In this document: piece after piece, positions 56,044 through 64,000 of the stretch | Layout of the letters: every line of letters begins with the position of its first letter | Numbering within the stretch: the stretch's first letter is position 1 | DNA from: Cellvibrio sp. UBA7671 | GTDB lineage: Bacteria > Pseudomonadota > Gammaproteobacteria > Pseudomonadales > Cellvibrionaceae | Reading direction: 5' to 3' | Length of the DNA: 64,000 bases | Assembly (NCBI GenBank): GCA_002483145.1 | Contig: DLHJ01000012.1 | Coordinates: forward strand, 442,610-506,609 | Position numbers and translations under genes: made by a program | The notes under the pieces: model-generated | The model's input: only the letters and a program-made list of their open reading frames with translations | What the model was told of the DNA's origin: nothing | Databases searched by the model: none

Positions 56044-56475
56044 ATGCTGAATATTCCGGGAATCTCAATGTTTAGATTAAATAGAATGGATGCCTGGATT
56101 CTTCTGGCGATGTTTCGCGCGGGTAACCAGAATAAAACTGACTATGCTGGAATCGTATCCTGTCTGCCCGATATCTCTCTAGCTGTCCCTACACATCAAG
56201 AATTTAAAGCGGCATACAATAAATTTCTGTACATAAAATTTATCGTCGCCGAGGGTGCCAATACCTCACTTGCACCCGCCGCACAACAATTGGTTGAAGC
56301 TGCACAACCCGGCCCTGCCATCAGTAGTGCGCAAGCTTGGGTTGATGCAATATGTAACACGCTAGCGGCTTACAAATGCAAAAGCATGTGCAATCGCCAC
56401 GAATGGCAAGAGGCGCAGTATCTACTTGGGGTTGAATTATTCAGTAAATTAAAAGGAGCTAATAATGTTAATTAA
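56044..56475 (+). CDS. Hypothetical protein
   Basis: A 143-aa soluble helical protein (MFRLNRMDAWILLAMFRAG, then YIKFIVAEGANTSLAPAAQ; a C-terminal CKSMCNRHEW). No family recognised; the first half could be a winged helix. It overlaps the GNAT gene by 11 bp and follows the MATE gene by 8 bp, suggesting one transcript. It may start at ATG 56068 instead. Confidence 0.5.
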   Translation: MLNIPGISMFRLNRMDAWILLAMFRAGNQNKTDYAGIVSCLPDISLAVPTHQEFKAAYNKFLYIKFIVAEGANTSLAPAAQQLVEAAQPGPAISSAQAWVDAICNTLAAYKCKSMCNRHEWQEAQYLLGVELFSKLKGANNVN

Positions 56476-56920
56476 AATCGACGACCTGCGTGGCCCCGAA
56501 GTGGCGCAAATACTAACGGAACATTTAACGGATATGTACGCCGTATCGCCACCCGAAAGTGTACATGCATTGGATTTGGATAAATTACGCAAACCGGAAA
56601 TTACCTTTTGGTCAGTGTGGGACGGCAACCAATTAGCCGGTTGCGGTGCATTAAAAGAATTGGATGCAACGCATGCGGAAATTAAATCCATGCGCACCGC
56701 CAATGCCTATCGCGGTAAGGGCGTAGCGGTAAAAATCATGGAGCATATATTAGGTGTGGCGGCGGAGCGCAATTACCAGCGTTTGAGTTTGGAAACCGGA
56801 ACGCAAGATTTTTTTATCCCCGCACGTAAACTCTACGAGCGGTTTGGTTTTGAATACTGTGGGCCTTTTGGCGATTATGCGGAAGATCCTTACAGTGCAT
56901 TTATGACGAAATCACTTTAA
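56465..56920 (+). CDS. GNAT-family N-acetyltransferase
   Basis: A 151-aa acetyltransferase: MLIKIDDLRGPEVAQILTEH, AEIKSMRTANAYRGKGVAVK with acetyl-CoA motif AYRGKGVAVKIME, and ARKLYERFGFEYCGPFGDY. It resembles the YsnE-like group. Substrate unknown. RBS AAAGGAG. Confidence 0.85.
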   Translation: MLIKIDDLRGPEVAQILTEHLTDMYAVSPPESVHALDLDKLRKPEITFWSVWDGNQLAGCGALKELDATHAEIKSMRTANAYRGKGVAVKIMEHILGVAAERNYQRLSLETGTQDFFIPARKLYERFGFEYCGPFGDYAEDPYSAFMTKSL

Positions 56921-56951
56921 ATAAGCTATCCCACTACAGGCTGAGATCCCC

Positions 56952-57356
56952 ATGAAAAAAATAATCTGTGCGCTAATTACCTTGTTCAGCATGGTTGCGA
57001 TTACCCCCGTTCTCGCCGCCGATGACACCCCAGTTTTTGAGTTGCGTGTTTACACCACTCATCCAGGAAAAATGCCGGATCTGCTCGCGCGTTTTAAAAA
57101 TCACACCACTAAAATTTTTGCACGCCACGGCATGGAAAATGTGGGCTATTGGTTGCCGACCGAACAAAAAAATGGCGATAAACTGCATTACATTTTGAAA
57201 TACAAGAACCGTGCTGCGGCAGACGCCGCGTGGAAAGCATTTGCTGCTGATCCGGAGTGGATAAAAGTTCGCACAGAAAGTGAAGCCAATGGGCCTATAG
57301 TGGCAGGTGTTGAGTCAACGTTTTTAGTGGCTACTGATTTTTCCGCAATCAAGTAA
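56952..57356 (+). CDS. NIPSNAP-family exported protein
   Basis: A 134-aa protein with a signal peptide (ALITLFSMVAITPVLA) and the NIPSNAP fold: FELRVYTTHPGKMPDLLARF, HGMENVGYWLPTEQK, YILKYKNRAAADAAWKAF. This dimeric alpha/beta-barrel family has no settled biochemical role. Periplasmic location is inferred from the leader. Confidence 0.85.
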   Translation: MKKIICALITLFSMVAITPVLAADDTPVFELRVYTTHPGKMPDLLARFKNHTTKIFARHGMENVGYWLPTEQKNGDKLHYILKYKNRAAADAAWKAFAADPEWIKVRTESEANGPIVAGVESTFLVATDFSAIK

Positions 57357-57500
57357 TTTGAATCTAGTGGGCGCGTCTGTCGCGCGCCCAACAATCGCCA
57401 CCGCCGTTTGCGGCATGCCTTCGCACTGCGATTTAAAATCTTCTTCCGCAAGCCCTGCATTTTGTATGCAATCCATTATATCCAGCTTTATTTCCATCAT
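57324..57500 (-). CDS. Possible small ORF, 58 aa
   Basis: The minus-strand frame reads MMEIKLDIMDCIQNAGLAEE, then DFKSQCEGMPQTAVAIVG, ending DCGKISSH, with AAGG before the ATG. Coding-like composition continues a few codons upstream (ADEACPLEAQGT), so it may be the 3' part of a decayed gene. It overlaps the 3' end of the NIPSNAP gene by 33 bp. Low certainty. Confidence 0.25.
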   Translation of the reverse strand: MMEIKLDIMDCIQNAGLAEEDFKSQCEGMPQTAVAIVGRATDAPTRFKLLDCGKISSH

Positions 57501-57616
57501 GGTGCCTTGCGCTTCGAGTGGGCAGGCTTCGTCAGCGACTTTTTAGTCACATTGGTGTTGTTAACCTCCCATCGTTTTATCAAATAAATACGGTCGATTC
57601 TTGGAGGAAGAGCAAT

Positions 57617-60043
57617 ATGAACAGGCAAATGAGCAATCTGAGTAAGCATTTGAGACGGGTGTCGTGGTTGACTCTGTCGGTGCTCCTGATTGGATTTCCA
57701 CTTTTTGGCTTCGCACTTTCTACCCATGCAGCAGAGGAACCCGGTGCGCTGACGGTCATTGTCAAAGATCAGAATACTGACCGGCCACTCTCAAGCGTGC
57801 AGATCAGGATCACGAAACGGGAAACCAATTCCACGCGATCGGTAGAAACCGATGCACAAGGTCGCATCGTCGTTGAACAACTCGACCCCGGTCTCTACTC
57901 AGTGAACCTGGCCAAAAGCGGGTTCGCTTCATCCTATGAGCCAAGCGTACGGGTGATTACGCGCAAAAATATCAAACTTGAATTCGAGCTTGGAGAGCAG
58001 GCAATTGAAATTGAGGAACTGCTGGTTCTCGGAAAGCAAACGCAAGTCATTGCATCTGTTAACGGCAGCTATCTCGATAGAGAAGCCCTGGCCAATGCCG
58101 TTGGCGGTGGTTCAGATCCGCTCCTCTCGCTGGACGGTTTACCCGGACTTACATCCACCGGAGAATTCGCGAACTTTAGCGTACGCGGCCGTGGCCCAAG
58201 AGATAATTTATTATTCGTTGATGATTTTCCTTTTGATAAAGCGGTGCATTTTGATGCGTCACTCGGTGAACAAGAAGATGTCGGCGGTGGCGGGCGCTTC
58301 TCGATTTTCGCACCCAATGTTATCAGTGGTGCAGAATTTTCACCGGGTGGTTGGGGTGCGGCTTATGGCGGCCGGTCGGCATCGCTACTTAAACTGGACG
58401 TCGCCGATGGCAACCCAAGCCCTTCCGCAAGTTTGCGCTACGACCTCGCGGGTTATGAAGTGGGTTACGACGGCCCGACCGGTCTCATTGAAGATTCAAC
58501 GATGCTCGTCTCTGCTCGACGTTTGGATTTCGGCGCGTTATTTGAAACTATCGAAGAGCTCGATATTGGCGAGCCGATCTTACGAGACATCATTGTAAAG
58601 TCGGTCATCCCCGTCAACGAGAACAACACGGTCGAAGTTCTATTGATAGATACACACGAAGATTACACGCGCGGTGTGACTCACGTTTTTGCGTCGCCCA
58701 ATTTCGAGGATGCTGCCCTACAAGATTCTGAACAAGACAGTGATTTGGTTGGTTTGACTCTGCGAACATTGGTCGGTGAAAAAGCGGTCTGGACCAATAG
58801 GGTTTACCACCGCACCAGCGACAAGATCAGTTCAGAGGGTGAAGCATTTCCTGATCTCGTACCAGCGGGATCACCCGCGTCCAGTTTTCCCGTGCGGGAA
58901 GACATTATTACCATTGGTGAAGATGAGACAGAGCTCGGCTGGCGCAGCGATTTCGAGACATTGAATCAATGGGGCGTATTCAGTTCCGGTGTGCAAGTTA
59001 CGCAAATTGAACTGGACTACAACACGGTTTTAGATGGCGATTGGCATCGCTTTATTTACGACAGCGATGATTTTAGACCCGACCCCGACCAGCGTTTTAT
59101 TGTGCTGACGCCCGAGAAGATTAACTCGTCAATAAACCGAAAAGAAACGAGCTATGCTGGCTACGTAGAGCAAGTTTTTGAGCGCGGTGATTGGGATTTT
59201 GGCACTGGCTTACGCTTCGAGCAGGACGGTTTTGCCGACGAGAGCTTCGCGTCGCCCAGGTTCAGCGTCAACTGGAAGCCGAGTAATACGGTTAGATATT
59301 TTGCGACCGCAGGGCTGTTTCACCAATCGCCCCGGTTTTTAGAGCTTGCCGCTAACGAATCGAACGATCTTAAGAATGAAAAAATCACGCATGGCAGTTT
59401 AGGTTTTGAATATTTCCTGAATAGCAATTGGTCGCTGTTAACGGAAGCCTATTATCAAAACCTCGACGACTTGGTCGTCGATCTTGATCGAGCCAGCGGT
59501 ACCTTTGCCAATAGGGGTGACGGCACATCCTACGGCGTTGATGTCGTGGCTAAGGGGACAATTCGCGATGGCCTATACGCTACCGCCACCTATTCTTACA
59601 ACGATATCGTCATCGACCGCAAAGATGGTCGCGGCGATCTGGCCGCCGATTTCAGCCGCGAGCATGTCGCGACCCTCGGCCTGACGTGGGAAATCAACGA
59701 CCGCTGGAAGATCGCCGGGCGCTACAAATATCTGTCCGGCAGGCCAGGCGAAGAATTTATTATTCATTCGGATGTACTGGGTCCCGGACAACCTTTGCGC
59801 TACTCAAAAGAAATCACTGAGCGCAATGTTGGTCGCAACAGCGCCTACAGCTTGGTGAACCTTCGTGTTGATTATCGGCGCGCATTTGGCCCCATAGATC
59901 TCACCACCTTTCTCGATGTCATCAACGCAACGGCAGCATCGTCGAGTGATGAAAGTGAATTCGATTACCGTCGAGGCGTTAACGTAAAAGATGAAAGCGA
60001 AACCGAGCCACTGCTTGGTCTGCGACTGGACTATGCGTGGTAA
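57617..60043 (+). CDS. TonB-dependent receptor with N-terminal carboxypeptidase-regulatory-like domain
   Basis: An 808-aa outer-membrane protein from ATG 57617 (GGAGGA upstream). A signal peptide (VLLIGFPLFGFALSTHAA) is followed by a CarboxypepD_reg-like domain (ALTVIVKDQNTDRPLSSVQI), then a plug domain (LLSLDGLPGLTSTGEFANFS, VRGRGPRDNLLFVDDFPFD) and a long beta-barrel ending in LLGLRLDYAW. An obvious TonB box is not identified. It lies directly upstream of a two-component pair, so it may be regulated by it. Ligand unknown. Confidence 0.85.
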   Translation: MNRQMSNLSKHLRRVSWLTLSVLLIGFPLFGFALSTHAAEEPGALTVIVKDQNTDRPLSSVQIRITKRETNSTRSVETDAQGRIVVEQLDPGLYSVNLAKSGFASSYEPSVRVITRKNIKLEFELGEQAIEIEELLVLGKQTQVIASVNGSYLDREALANAVGGGSDPLLSLDGLPGLTSTGEFANFSVRGRGPRDNLLFVDDFPFDKAVHFDASLGEQEDVGGGGRFSIFAPNVISGAEFSPGGWGAAYGGRSASLLKLDVADGNPSPSASLRYDLAGYEVGYDGPTGLIEDSTMLVSARRLDFGALFETIEELDIGEPILRDIIVKSVIPVNENNTVEVLLIDTHEDYTRGVTHVFASPNFEDAALQDSEQDSDLVGLTLRTLVGEKAVWTNRVYHRTSDKISSEGEAFPDLVPAGSPASSFPVREDIITIGEDETELGWRSDFETLNQWGVFSSGVQVTQIELDYNTVLDGDWHRFIYDSDDFRPDPDQRFIVLTPEKINSSINRKETSYAGYVEQVFERGDWDFGTGLRFEQDGFADESFASPRFSVNWKPSNTVRYFATAGLFHQSPRFLELAANESNDLKNEKITHGSLGFEYFLNSNWSLLTEAYYQNLDDLVVDLDRASGTFANRGDGTSYGVDVVAKGTIRDGLYATATYSYNDIVIDRKDGRGDLAADFSREHVATLGLTWEINDRWKIAGRYKYLSGRPGEEFIIHSDVLGPGQPLRYSKEITERNVGRNSAYSLVNLRVDYRRAFGPIDLTTFLDVINATAASSSDESEFDYRRGVNVKDESETEPLLGLRLDYAW

Positions 60044-60080
60044 GGGGCATGGCAAGGGTTTTGGTAAAGGGGAGAAGCGG

Positions 60081-60815
60081 ATGGTAAACACGCTTGGTGC
60101 AGCGCCGATTCGAGTGTTAATTGTCGAAGACAACCGCGACATTTGCGCGAACATTGCTGCGTATTTTGAAAAGCACAGCTATGTTTTGGATTTTGCTTAT
60201 GACGGTATCAGTGCGATGCACCTGGCGTTGACCAATCGGTTCGACGTTATTGTTTTGGACCTGATGCTACCGAGAATGGATGGCCTGAGTTTCTGCCAAA
60301 AGCTGCGAACCGATGCCGAAATAGAAACGCCCGTGCTTATGCTAACCGCGCGCGATACGCTGGACGATAAATTGAAAGGGTTTGCGGCGGGAGCCGATGA
60401 CTATTTGGTCAAGCCATTCGCGTTGCAGGAACTACATGTGCGACTGCAGGCACTGTACAAACGTAGGCACGGCAAAACCGACAATCTGTTAAAGGTTGGT
60501 GATCTGACGATGAATAGGTCAAGGCTACAAGTGCATCGCGCGGGGCGGCTTATCGATCTCACGCCTGCGGGTATGAGGCTACTACAACGATTGATGGAAG
60601 AATCGCCGTCTGTTGTGGCTCGCGAAGATCTCGAAACTCTGTTGTGGGCTGACGAGCGCCCCGATGGCGATGCGCTTCGCTCGCACTTGTACAAGTTGCG
60701 GCAGGCTATCGACAGGCCGTTTGATAGCTCGCTAATTCATACCGTGCATCGCATCGGCTACCGAATTGCAGAAGCCAATATTGTAGAGACTAATAATGCA
60801 GAGGACAGTCAGTGA
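60081..60815 (+). CDS. OmpR-family response regulator
   Basis: A 244-aa protein from ATG 60081 (GGGGAG 6 nt upstream). The receiver has IRVLIVEDNRDI acidic pair, phospho-acceptor Asp in VIVLDLMLPRMDGL, LTARD and the Lys of DYLVKPFAL; the C-terminal winged helix contains LTPAGMRLLQRLMEE and HTVHRIGYRI. It overlaps the kinase gene by 4 bp and probably regulates the adjacent receptor. Confidence 0.92.
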   Translation: MVNTLGAAPIRVLIVEDNRDICANIAAYFEKHSYVLDFAYDGISAMHLALTNRFDVIVLDLMLPRMDGLSFCQKLRTDAEIETPVLMLTARDTLDDKLKGFAAGADDYLVKPFALQELHVRLQALYKRRHGKTDNLLKVGDLTMNRSRLQVHRAGRLIDLTPAGMRLLQRLMEESPSVVAREDLETLLWADERPDGDALRSHLYKLRQAIDRPFDSSLIHTVHRIGYRIAEANIVETNNAEDSQ

Positions 60816-62062
60816 TCTACCGGCACAGTTTACGCACGCGTGTCGCCATTGCATTTGCGCTCTGCGTTGCGGTACTCAGCCTCGCGTGGGGATTTGCTTT
60901 CTTCGGGGCGATCAGATTGAGCGAAGACCGTGTGCTGACGCAACAATTACAGGTTGCCGCTAAAAACTATCCTGCGCTGACTATGAACCTGCGCGGATAC
61001 GATGAGGTTGGTAGCCTGCCGGAATCGCTCAGGGAATGGGCGCAGACAAACCCCGCTGAGGGTTTATACGAATTCGAATCCGAAGAGCTGCACGTTGCTG
61101 TGCTGTCCACTGACGATGAAAAGCTATCTGCTGACAATAAATCGCCGCGCGCATTTGTGGTTTTCGATGTTGCCGGGATTGAGGCAGCGTCGTCAGAGGA
61201 TTGGTGGTTGCTGCTCGTTATCACCGGTGTCGTGGGTACGCTCGGTGCTCTTGGTTTCGTGCTAGGAATTGTGGTGATGCGTCGCGCTATTGCCCCGGTA
61301 GCGCAACTCGCCAAAGTGGTCGCGGACATAGACGTCGAACATCTATCGGCTGAAGATCATAAACGCATAGAGTCCAGCCGGTTCGGCGATGATGAGGTTG
61401 GCGTGCTCGCTGGCACCATTGAAAAGACCCTTGAGCGTATCAGCGCGTTTGTTGCGCGCGAGCGATACTTCACCGACTCAGCCAGTCATGAGTTGCGCAC
61501 GCCGATCACGGTGATAACCGGCGCACTTGAACTTCTGGAACAAAGCGATCTGTCAGCGGCCGATGTGAAAGTGGTAGATCGGGTGAGGCGTGCGACGCTC
61601 GATATGAAAACCACAATTGAAATGTTCTTGTGCCTCGCGCGCGAAACTGACGACGGTTTGTATGACGAGCAATTTTTAGTGATGCCGCTGGTGAGCCAGG
61701 CGATAGAACAGCACCGCCACTTGTTGAGCGGCAAGTCAGTCGATGTTGAAATCGATCAACTCGCAAAACCCAACGTCTGCGGGCATCCACAGGCGTTTTC
61801 TATTGCGGTTAATAATCTGGTGCGAAATGCATTCGAGCAAACACTCGCCGGGCAGGGGCCGATCACTATTCTCATCAAAGAACACGAGCTATTAGTCACC
61901 AACCAAGTTGGCACAGATGAGCGGCACACAACGAATGATACGTCGTCGTTTCACGGATATGGCCTGGGCTTGGGTATCGTTCAACGGTTGTGTGAACGCA
62001 ATGGCTGGTCGTTTTCATTGCACGCCGATGAAACGCGTGTAGCCGCGCGTCTTTCATGGTGA
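60812..62062 (+). CDS. Sensor histidine kinase with HAMP domain
   Basis: A 416-aa kinase from GTG 60812. It has two transmembrane helices (about 9-31 and 130-152) flanking a short periplasmic region, HAMP (RRAIAPVAQLAKVVADI), an H-box with SASHELRTPITVITGALELL, N-box NNLVRNAFEQT and G2 box YGLGLGIVQRL. The G1 region reads ELLVTNQVGTDE rather than a clear DxGxG. It partners the OmpR-type regulator. Confidence 0.9.
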   Translation: MIYRHSLRTRVAIAFALCVAVLSLAWGFAFFGAIRLSEDRVLTQQLQVAAKNYPALTMNLRGYDEVGSLPESLREWAQTNPAEGLYEFESEELHVAVLSTDDEKLSADNKSPRAFVVFDVAGIEAASSEDWWLLLVITGVVGTLGALGFVLGIVVMRRAIAPVAQLAKVVADIDVEHLSAEDHKRIESSRFGDDEVGVLAGTIEKTLERISAFVARERYFTDSASHELRTPITVITGALELLEQSDLSAADVKVVDRVRRATLDMKTTIEMFLCLARETDDGLYDEQFLVMPLVSQAIEQHRHLLSGKSVDVEIDQLAKPNVCGHPQAFSIAVNNLVRNAFEQTLAGQGPITILIKEHELLVTNQVGTDERHTTNDTSSFHGYGLGLGIVQRLCERNGWSFSLHADETRVAARLSW

Positions 62063-62177
62063 TGGCTGCAGTTCATCAGCTAGAAACCTAAAGCAACATC
62101 TGCCAAACAGTAAGCACCAAACAGGAAGTGCATAAGGCAATTGTTTATATTGTAAGTGATGCGTTGGATGGGCACAG

Positions 62178-62639
62178 CTACTTTGCACAGGGTTGAATAG
62201 ACGCAAGCACAGCATTGTATTGGTCGCGGTAGTCTGTGTAGTGCTCACGTGTGGTTACAAATGTGAAGGACAGAAAAATATCACCCGTTTGAATGCAGTT
62301 AACAACAAAGTAGGTAGGCACATCCTCATCGGGAAATGTTCCTTCATATTCCTGAAATTTGATTAACGCGTGTTTTGTTTCAATGGTCTGAATATCCGAA
62401 ACGGGTTTATAAACACTTTCAACACCCGCAAAGCGAAACTCAGAAAACTCTTCAAGTGTCCCGCCGTCTTTCTCGTAAGCGGAAGCTGTTATTGCTGCCA
62501 GCTCATCGTCGGGGTCGATCAGCTGAAACATGTCGTATTTATCGTTGCGAACAAGCACCGATGGTGCGTCCAGAGAAAAAATGGTTTTGAATGTGTGGTG
62601 GGTAGTTGGCATTAGTTTTTCCACGAGTGATGACATCAA
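62178..62639 (-). CDS. Hypothetical protein (DcrB/PsbP-like possibility)
   Basis: A 153-aa protein without a clear signal peptide. Strand-rich content (TFKTIFSLDAPSVLVRNDK, VPTYFVVNCIQTGDIFLSF) and a final helix (DYRDQYNAVLASIQP) resemble DcrB/PsbP-like folds, but the match is by impression. An alternative start is the ATG nine codons downstream. It is in a row with two other minus-strand genes. Confidence 0.45.
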   Translation of the reverse strand: MMSSLVEKLMPTTHHTFKTIFSLDAPSVLVRNDKYDMFQLIDPDDELAAITASAYEKDGGTLEEFSEFRFAGVESVYKPVSDIQTIETKHALIKFQEYEGTFPDEDVPTYFVVNCIQTGDIFLSFTFVTTREHYTDYRDQYNAVLASIQPCAK

Positions 62640-62660
62640 TCAGGGTGCGCTTGTTATACA

Positions 62661-63095
62661 TTAGGTGTCATAGTCGCCGCTATCCCAAGGTTCAAAAAAT
62701 GCCATGTAGTTCCCAGGCAGAAGCTCTACTGCCCAAACGTCATCTTCGTCTTCTGGTTCTCTGGCAATAAGCCCGATATCAATGTTATTAAATGTTACAG
62801 AAAAAGGTTTAACCTCAATCCTTTGATAGATTACATCACCAAGACTCTCTAGTTTTGAATCGTACTTTTTTCTTGCTTCTTCTTTTGAAAACGAACCTCT
62901 AGGACCTAAAGCTTCTATATCGGAGTCAACAAGATTTCCCTGTCTATCGAATCTAAATAGTGCAATATATTCACATTTTCCTGGTTCGAATGGAGTTGTC
63001 AGAAAAAATTGCAAGCCGTCCTGAGTAATCCCAATATGTTTTGCATGATAGTCGTCATGATCTATAGCGACTATCACTGGTCTTTCGTCATTCAT
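62661..63095 (-). CDS. Hypothetical protein
   Basis: A 144-aa acidic protein (VIVAIDHDDYHAKHIGITQD, ALFRFDRQGNLVDSDIEAL, ending FEPWDSGDYDT). The RBS GGAGAT precedes ATG 63095. The style is like immunity proteins or small effector-associated proteins, but no family is recognised. Confidence 0.5.
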   Translation of the reverse strand: MNDERPVIVAIDHDDYHAKHIGITQDGLQFFLTTPFEPGKCEYIALFRFDRQGNLVDSDIEALGPRGSFSKEEARKKYDSKLESLGDVIYQRIEVKPFSVTFNNIDIGLIAREPEDEDDVWAVELLPGNYMAFFEPWDSGDYDT

Positions 63096-63334
63096 GTTCT
63101 ATCTCCTGATACATAACCTTCTGTTGAGTCTTGTTTTTTAGATGGCGGATTTACAATGAGCTGCATGTAGTATTTTTCGAACTTCGCAAATCGGCCAATT
63201 TCGGACATTAATATCTCCAGCGGTCAACCTTCAAATCATTCTTAAAATCCAGCCTGAAATTCCGCTTTCGTAATTCGCCTCTGTTATAGCCATTGGATTC
63301 GTCGTCAGGCCAACTAACGTTAGAGATTATGTTG

Positions 63335-63952
63335 TTATGACGGCCTTCCAAAACGTTTTTGTAATACAACGCGTGCCCATTCTACATTTTCTTTGAAATC
63401 AAAAATACTTGGCTGGTTTTCAACATAAAAGACAGCTTCAAACCCAAAACTTGCAAATGCGTTAATGGTAGAAGATACGTCGGTAGGATAAACTCTTGTC
63501 CCCATTCCTGGCGGACCATTTCTTAATGAAATTGCGCATCGACCTCCCGGTTTAATAATTGACGAAAGGCACGCTATTGAAACTGCTCGTTCTTCCTCAT
63601 TGAGATGATGCCAAACCCCTTCAATTAAAACAAAATCAAACATTTCATCATGTGGATTTAAGCATGCCAATTCGGGAAGACCACCTTGCATCCACCGCAC
63701 AGAAAGTGTTCCGTACTTATTCAAAGCCGCATTCAAAAACTCATGCATCGGCTCCACCGCGGTGACATGATAACCAAGTGAAGCAAGGGCAGCAGCGTTT
63801 TGTCCTGCGCCAGACCCGATATCAAGCAGTGAGGCAGGAGCAGAGGGCAAGAACTTTTTATAATCCTTACATGATTGATGGAAATCAAGACTCTGGGCAC
63901 TCTCGATAAAAAGAGGAATAAATCTTTCATAACCCTCTGTTCCAGCCGTCAT
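63335..63952 (-). CDS. Class I SAM-dependent methyltransferase
   Basis: A 205-aa enzyme: SAM-binding motif I SLLDIGSGAGQNAAALASLG, acidic loop VTAVEPMHEFL, motif IV FDFVLIEGVWHHLNEEER and post-motif LSSIIKPGGRCAISLRNG. Substrate unknown. It lies near the right window edge with its ATG at 63952 (another ATG at 63955). Confidence 0.85.
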   Translation of the reverse strand: MTAGTEGYERFIPLFIESAQSLDFHQSCKDYKKFLPSAPASLLDIGSGAGQNAAALASLGYHVTAVEPMHEFLNAALNKYGTLSVRWMQGGLPELACLNPHDEMFDFVLIEGVWHHLNEEERAVSIACLSSIIKPGGRCAISLRNGPPGMGTRVYPTDVSSTINAFASFGFEAVFYVENQPSIFDFKENVEWARVVLQKRFGRPS

Positions 63953-64000
63953 CAAAGTAAGGCCTTATATAACGTTTATATTTTTAACTGTAACTTGGGC

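Noticed and set aside
62063..64000. Row of small same-strand genes with a TAACGTTAG-like motif (about 63318), suggesting an integron cassette array
   Set aside because: I could not find matching attC ends (RYYYAAC and GTTRRRY with internal stems) at each gene boundary, and there is no integrase gene nearby in the window.

Overview
The window reads as chromosome of a gammaproteobacterium. The ordered core blocks comM-ubiK-glnK-amtB, sutA, potABCD, hemC-hemD-hemX-hemY and pbpC suggest a Cellvibrio/Pseudomonas-like lineage; Cellvibrionaceae is an inference from gene order and protein style, not a computed placement. No rRNA, tRNA or CRISPR array was recognised.

Positions 1-20,500 are an A+T-richer accessory island. 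It opens with three tightly coupled genes: two tyrosine-recombinase-like proteins and a small HTH/coiled-coil protein, resembling the GmtY-GmtZ-GmtX 'gamma-mobile-trio'. The cargo looks like defence material. It holds an XRE regulator with a broken partner; a five-gene minus-strand operon with a ThsB-like TIR protein, two more TIR proteins, a SLOG-like protein and a TIR/DnaB-like fusion; a membrane protein with a HEPN-like protein and a GNAT; small phage-like ORFs; a truncated SNase gene; and a GHKL ATPase paired with a 740-aa protein of unknown function. Two diverged copies of a ~170-nt structured repeat (about 9,650 and 13,345) bracket the membrane/HEPN-like/GNAT module, and their hairpins show compensatory base changes.

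Positions 20,600-34,250 hold a sulfur-flavoured cluster. A minus-strand operon encodes an MMPL/RND transporter, a LolA-like periplasmic protein, a DUF1302-like outer-membrane protein and a cysteine desulfurase. Divergent from it are an ArsR-rhodanese regulator and a DsrE-like protein, then a PhnC/PhnE/PhnD-type ABC importer, a transglutaminase-like enzyme, an SQR-like flavoprotein and a rhodanese. One operator-like motif occurs at three promoter regions and ties these genes into one probable regulon.

At 35,015 comM (yifB) loses its 3' third, marking an insertion or deletion edge. Beyond it lie ubiK; a nitrogen block glnK-amtB-amtB-glnK with a candidate sigma-54 promoter; sutA; potABCD; hemCDXY; pbpC; and assorted metabolic and membrane genes. 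A TonB-dependent receptor is followed by an OmpR-type regulator and sensor kinase, and the window ends with three small minus-strand genes including a methyltransferase.
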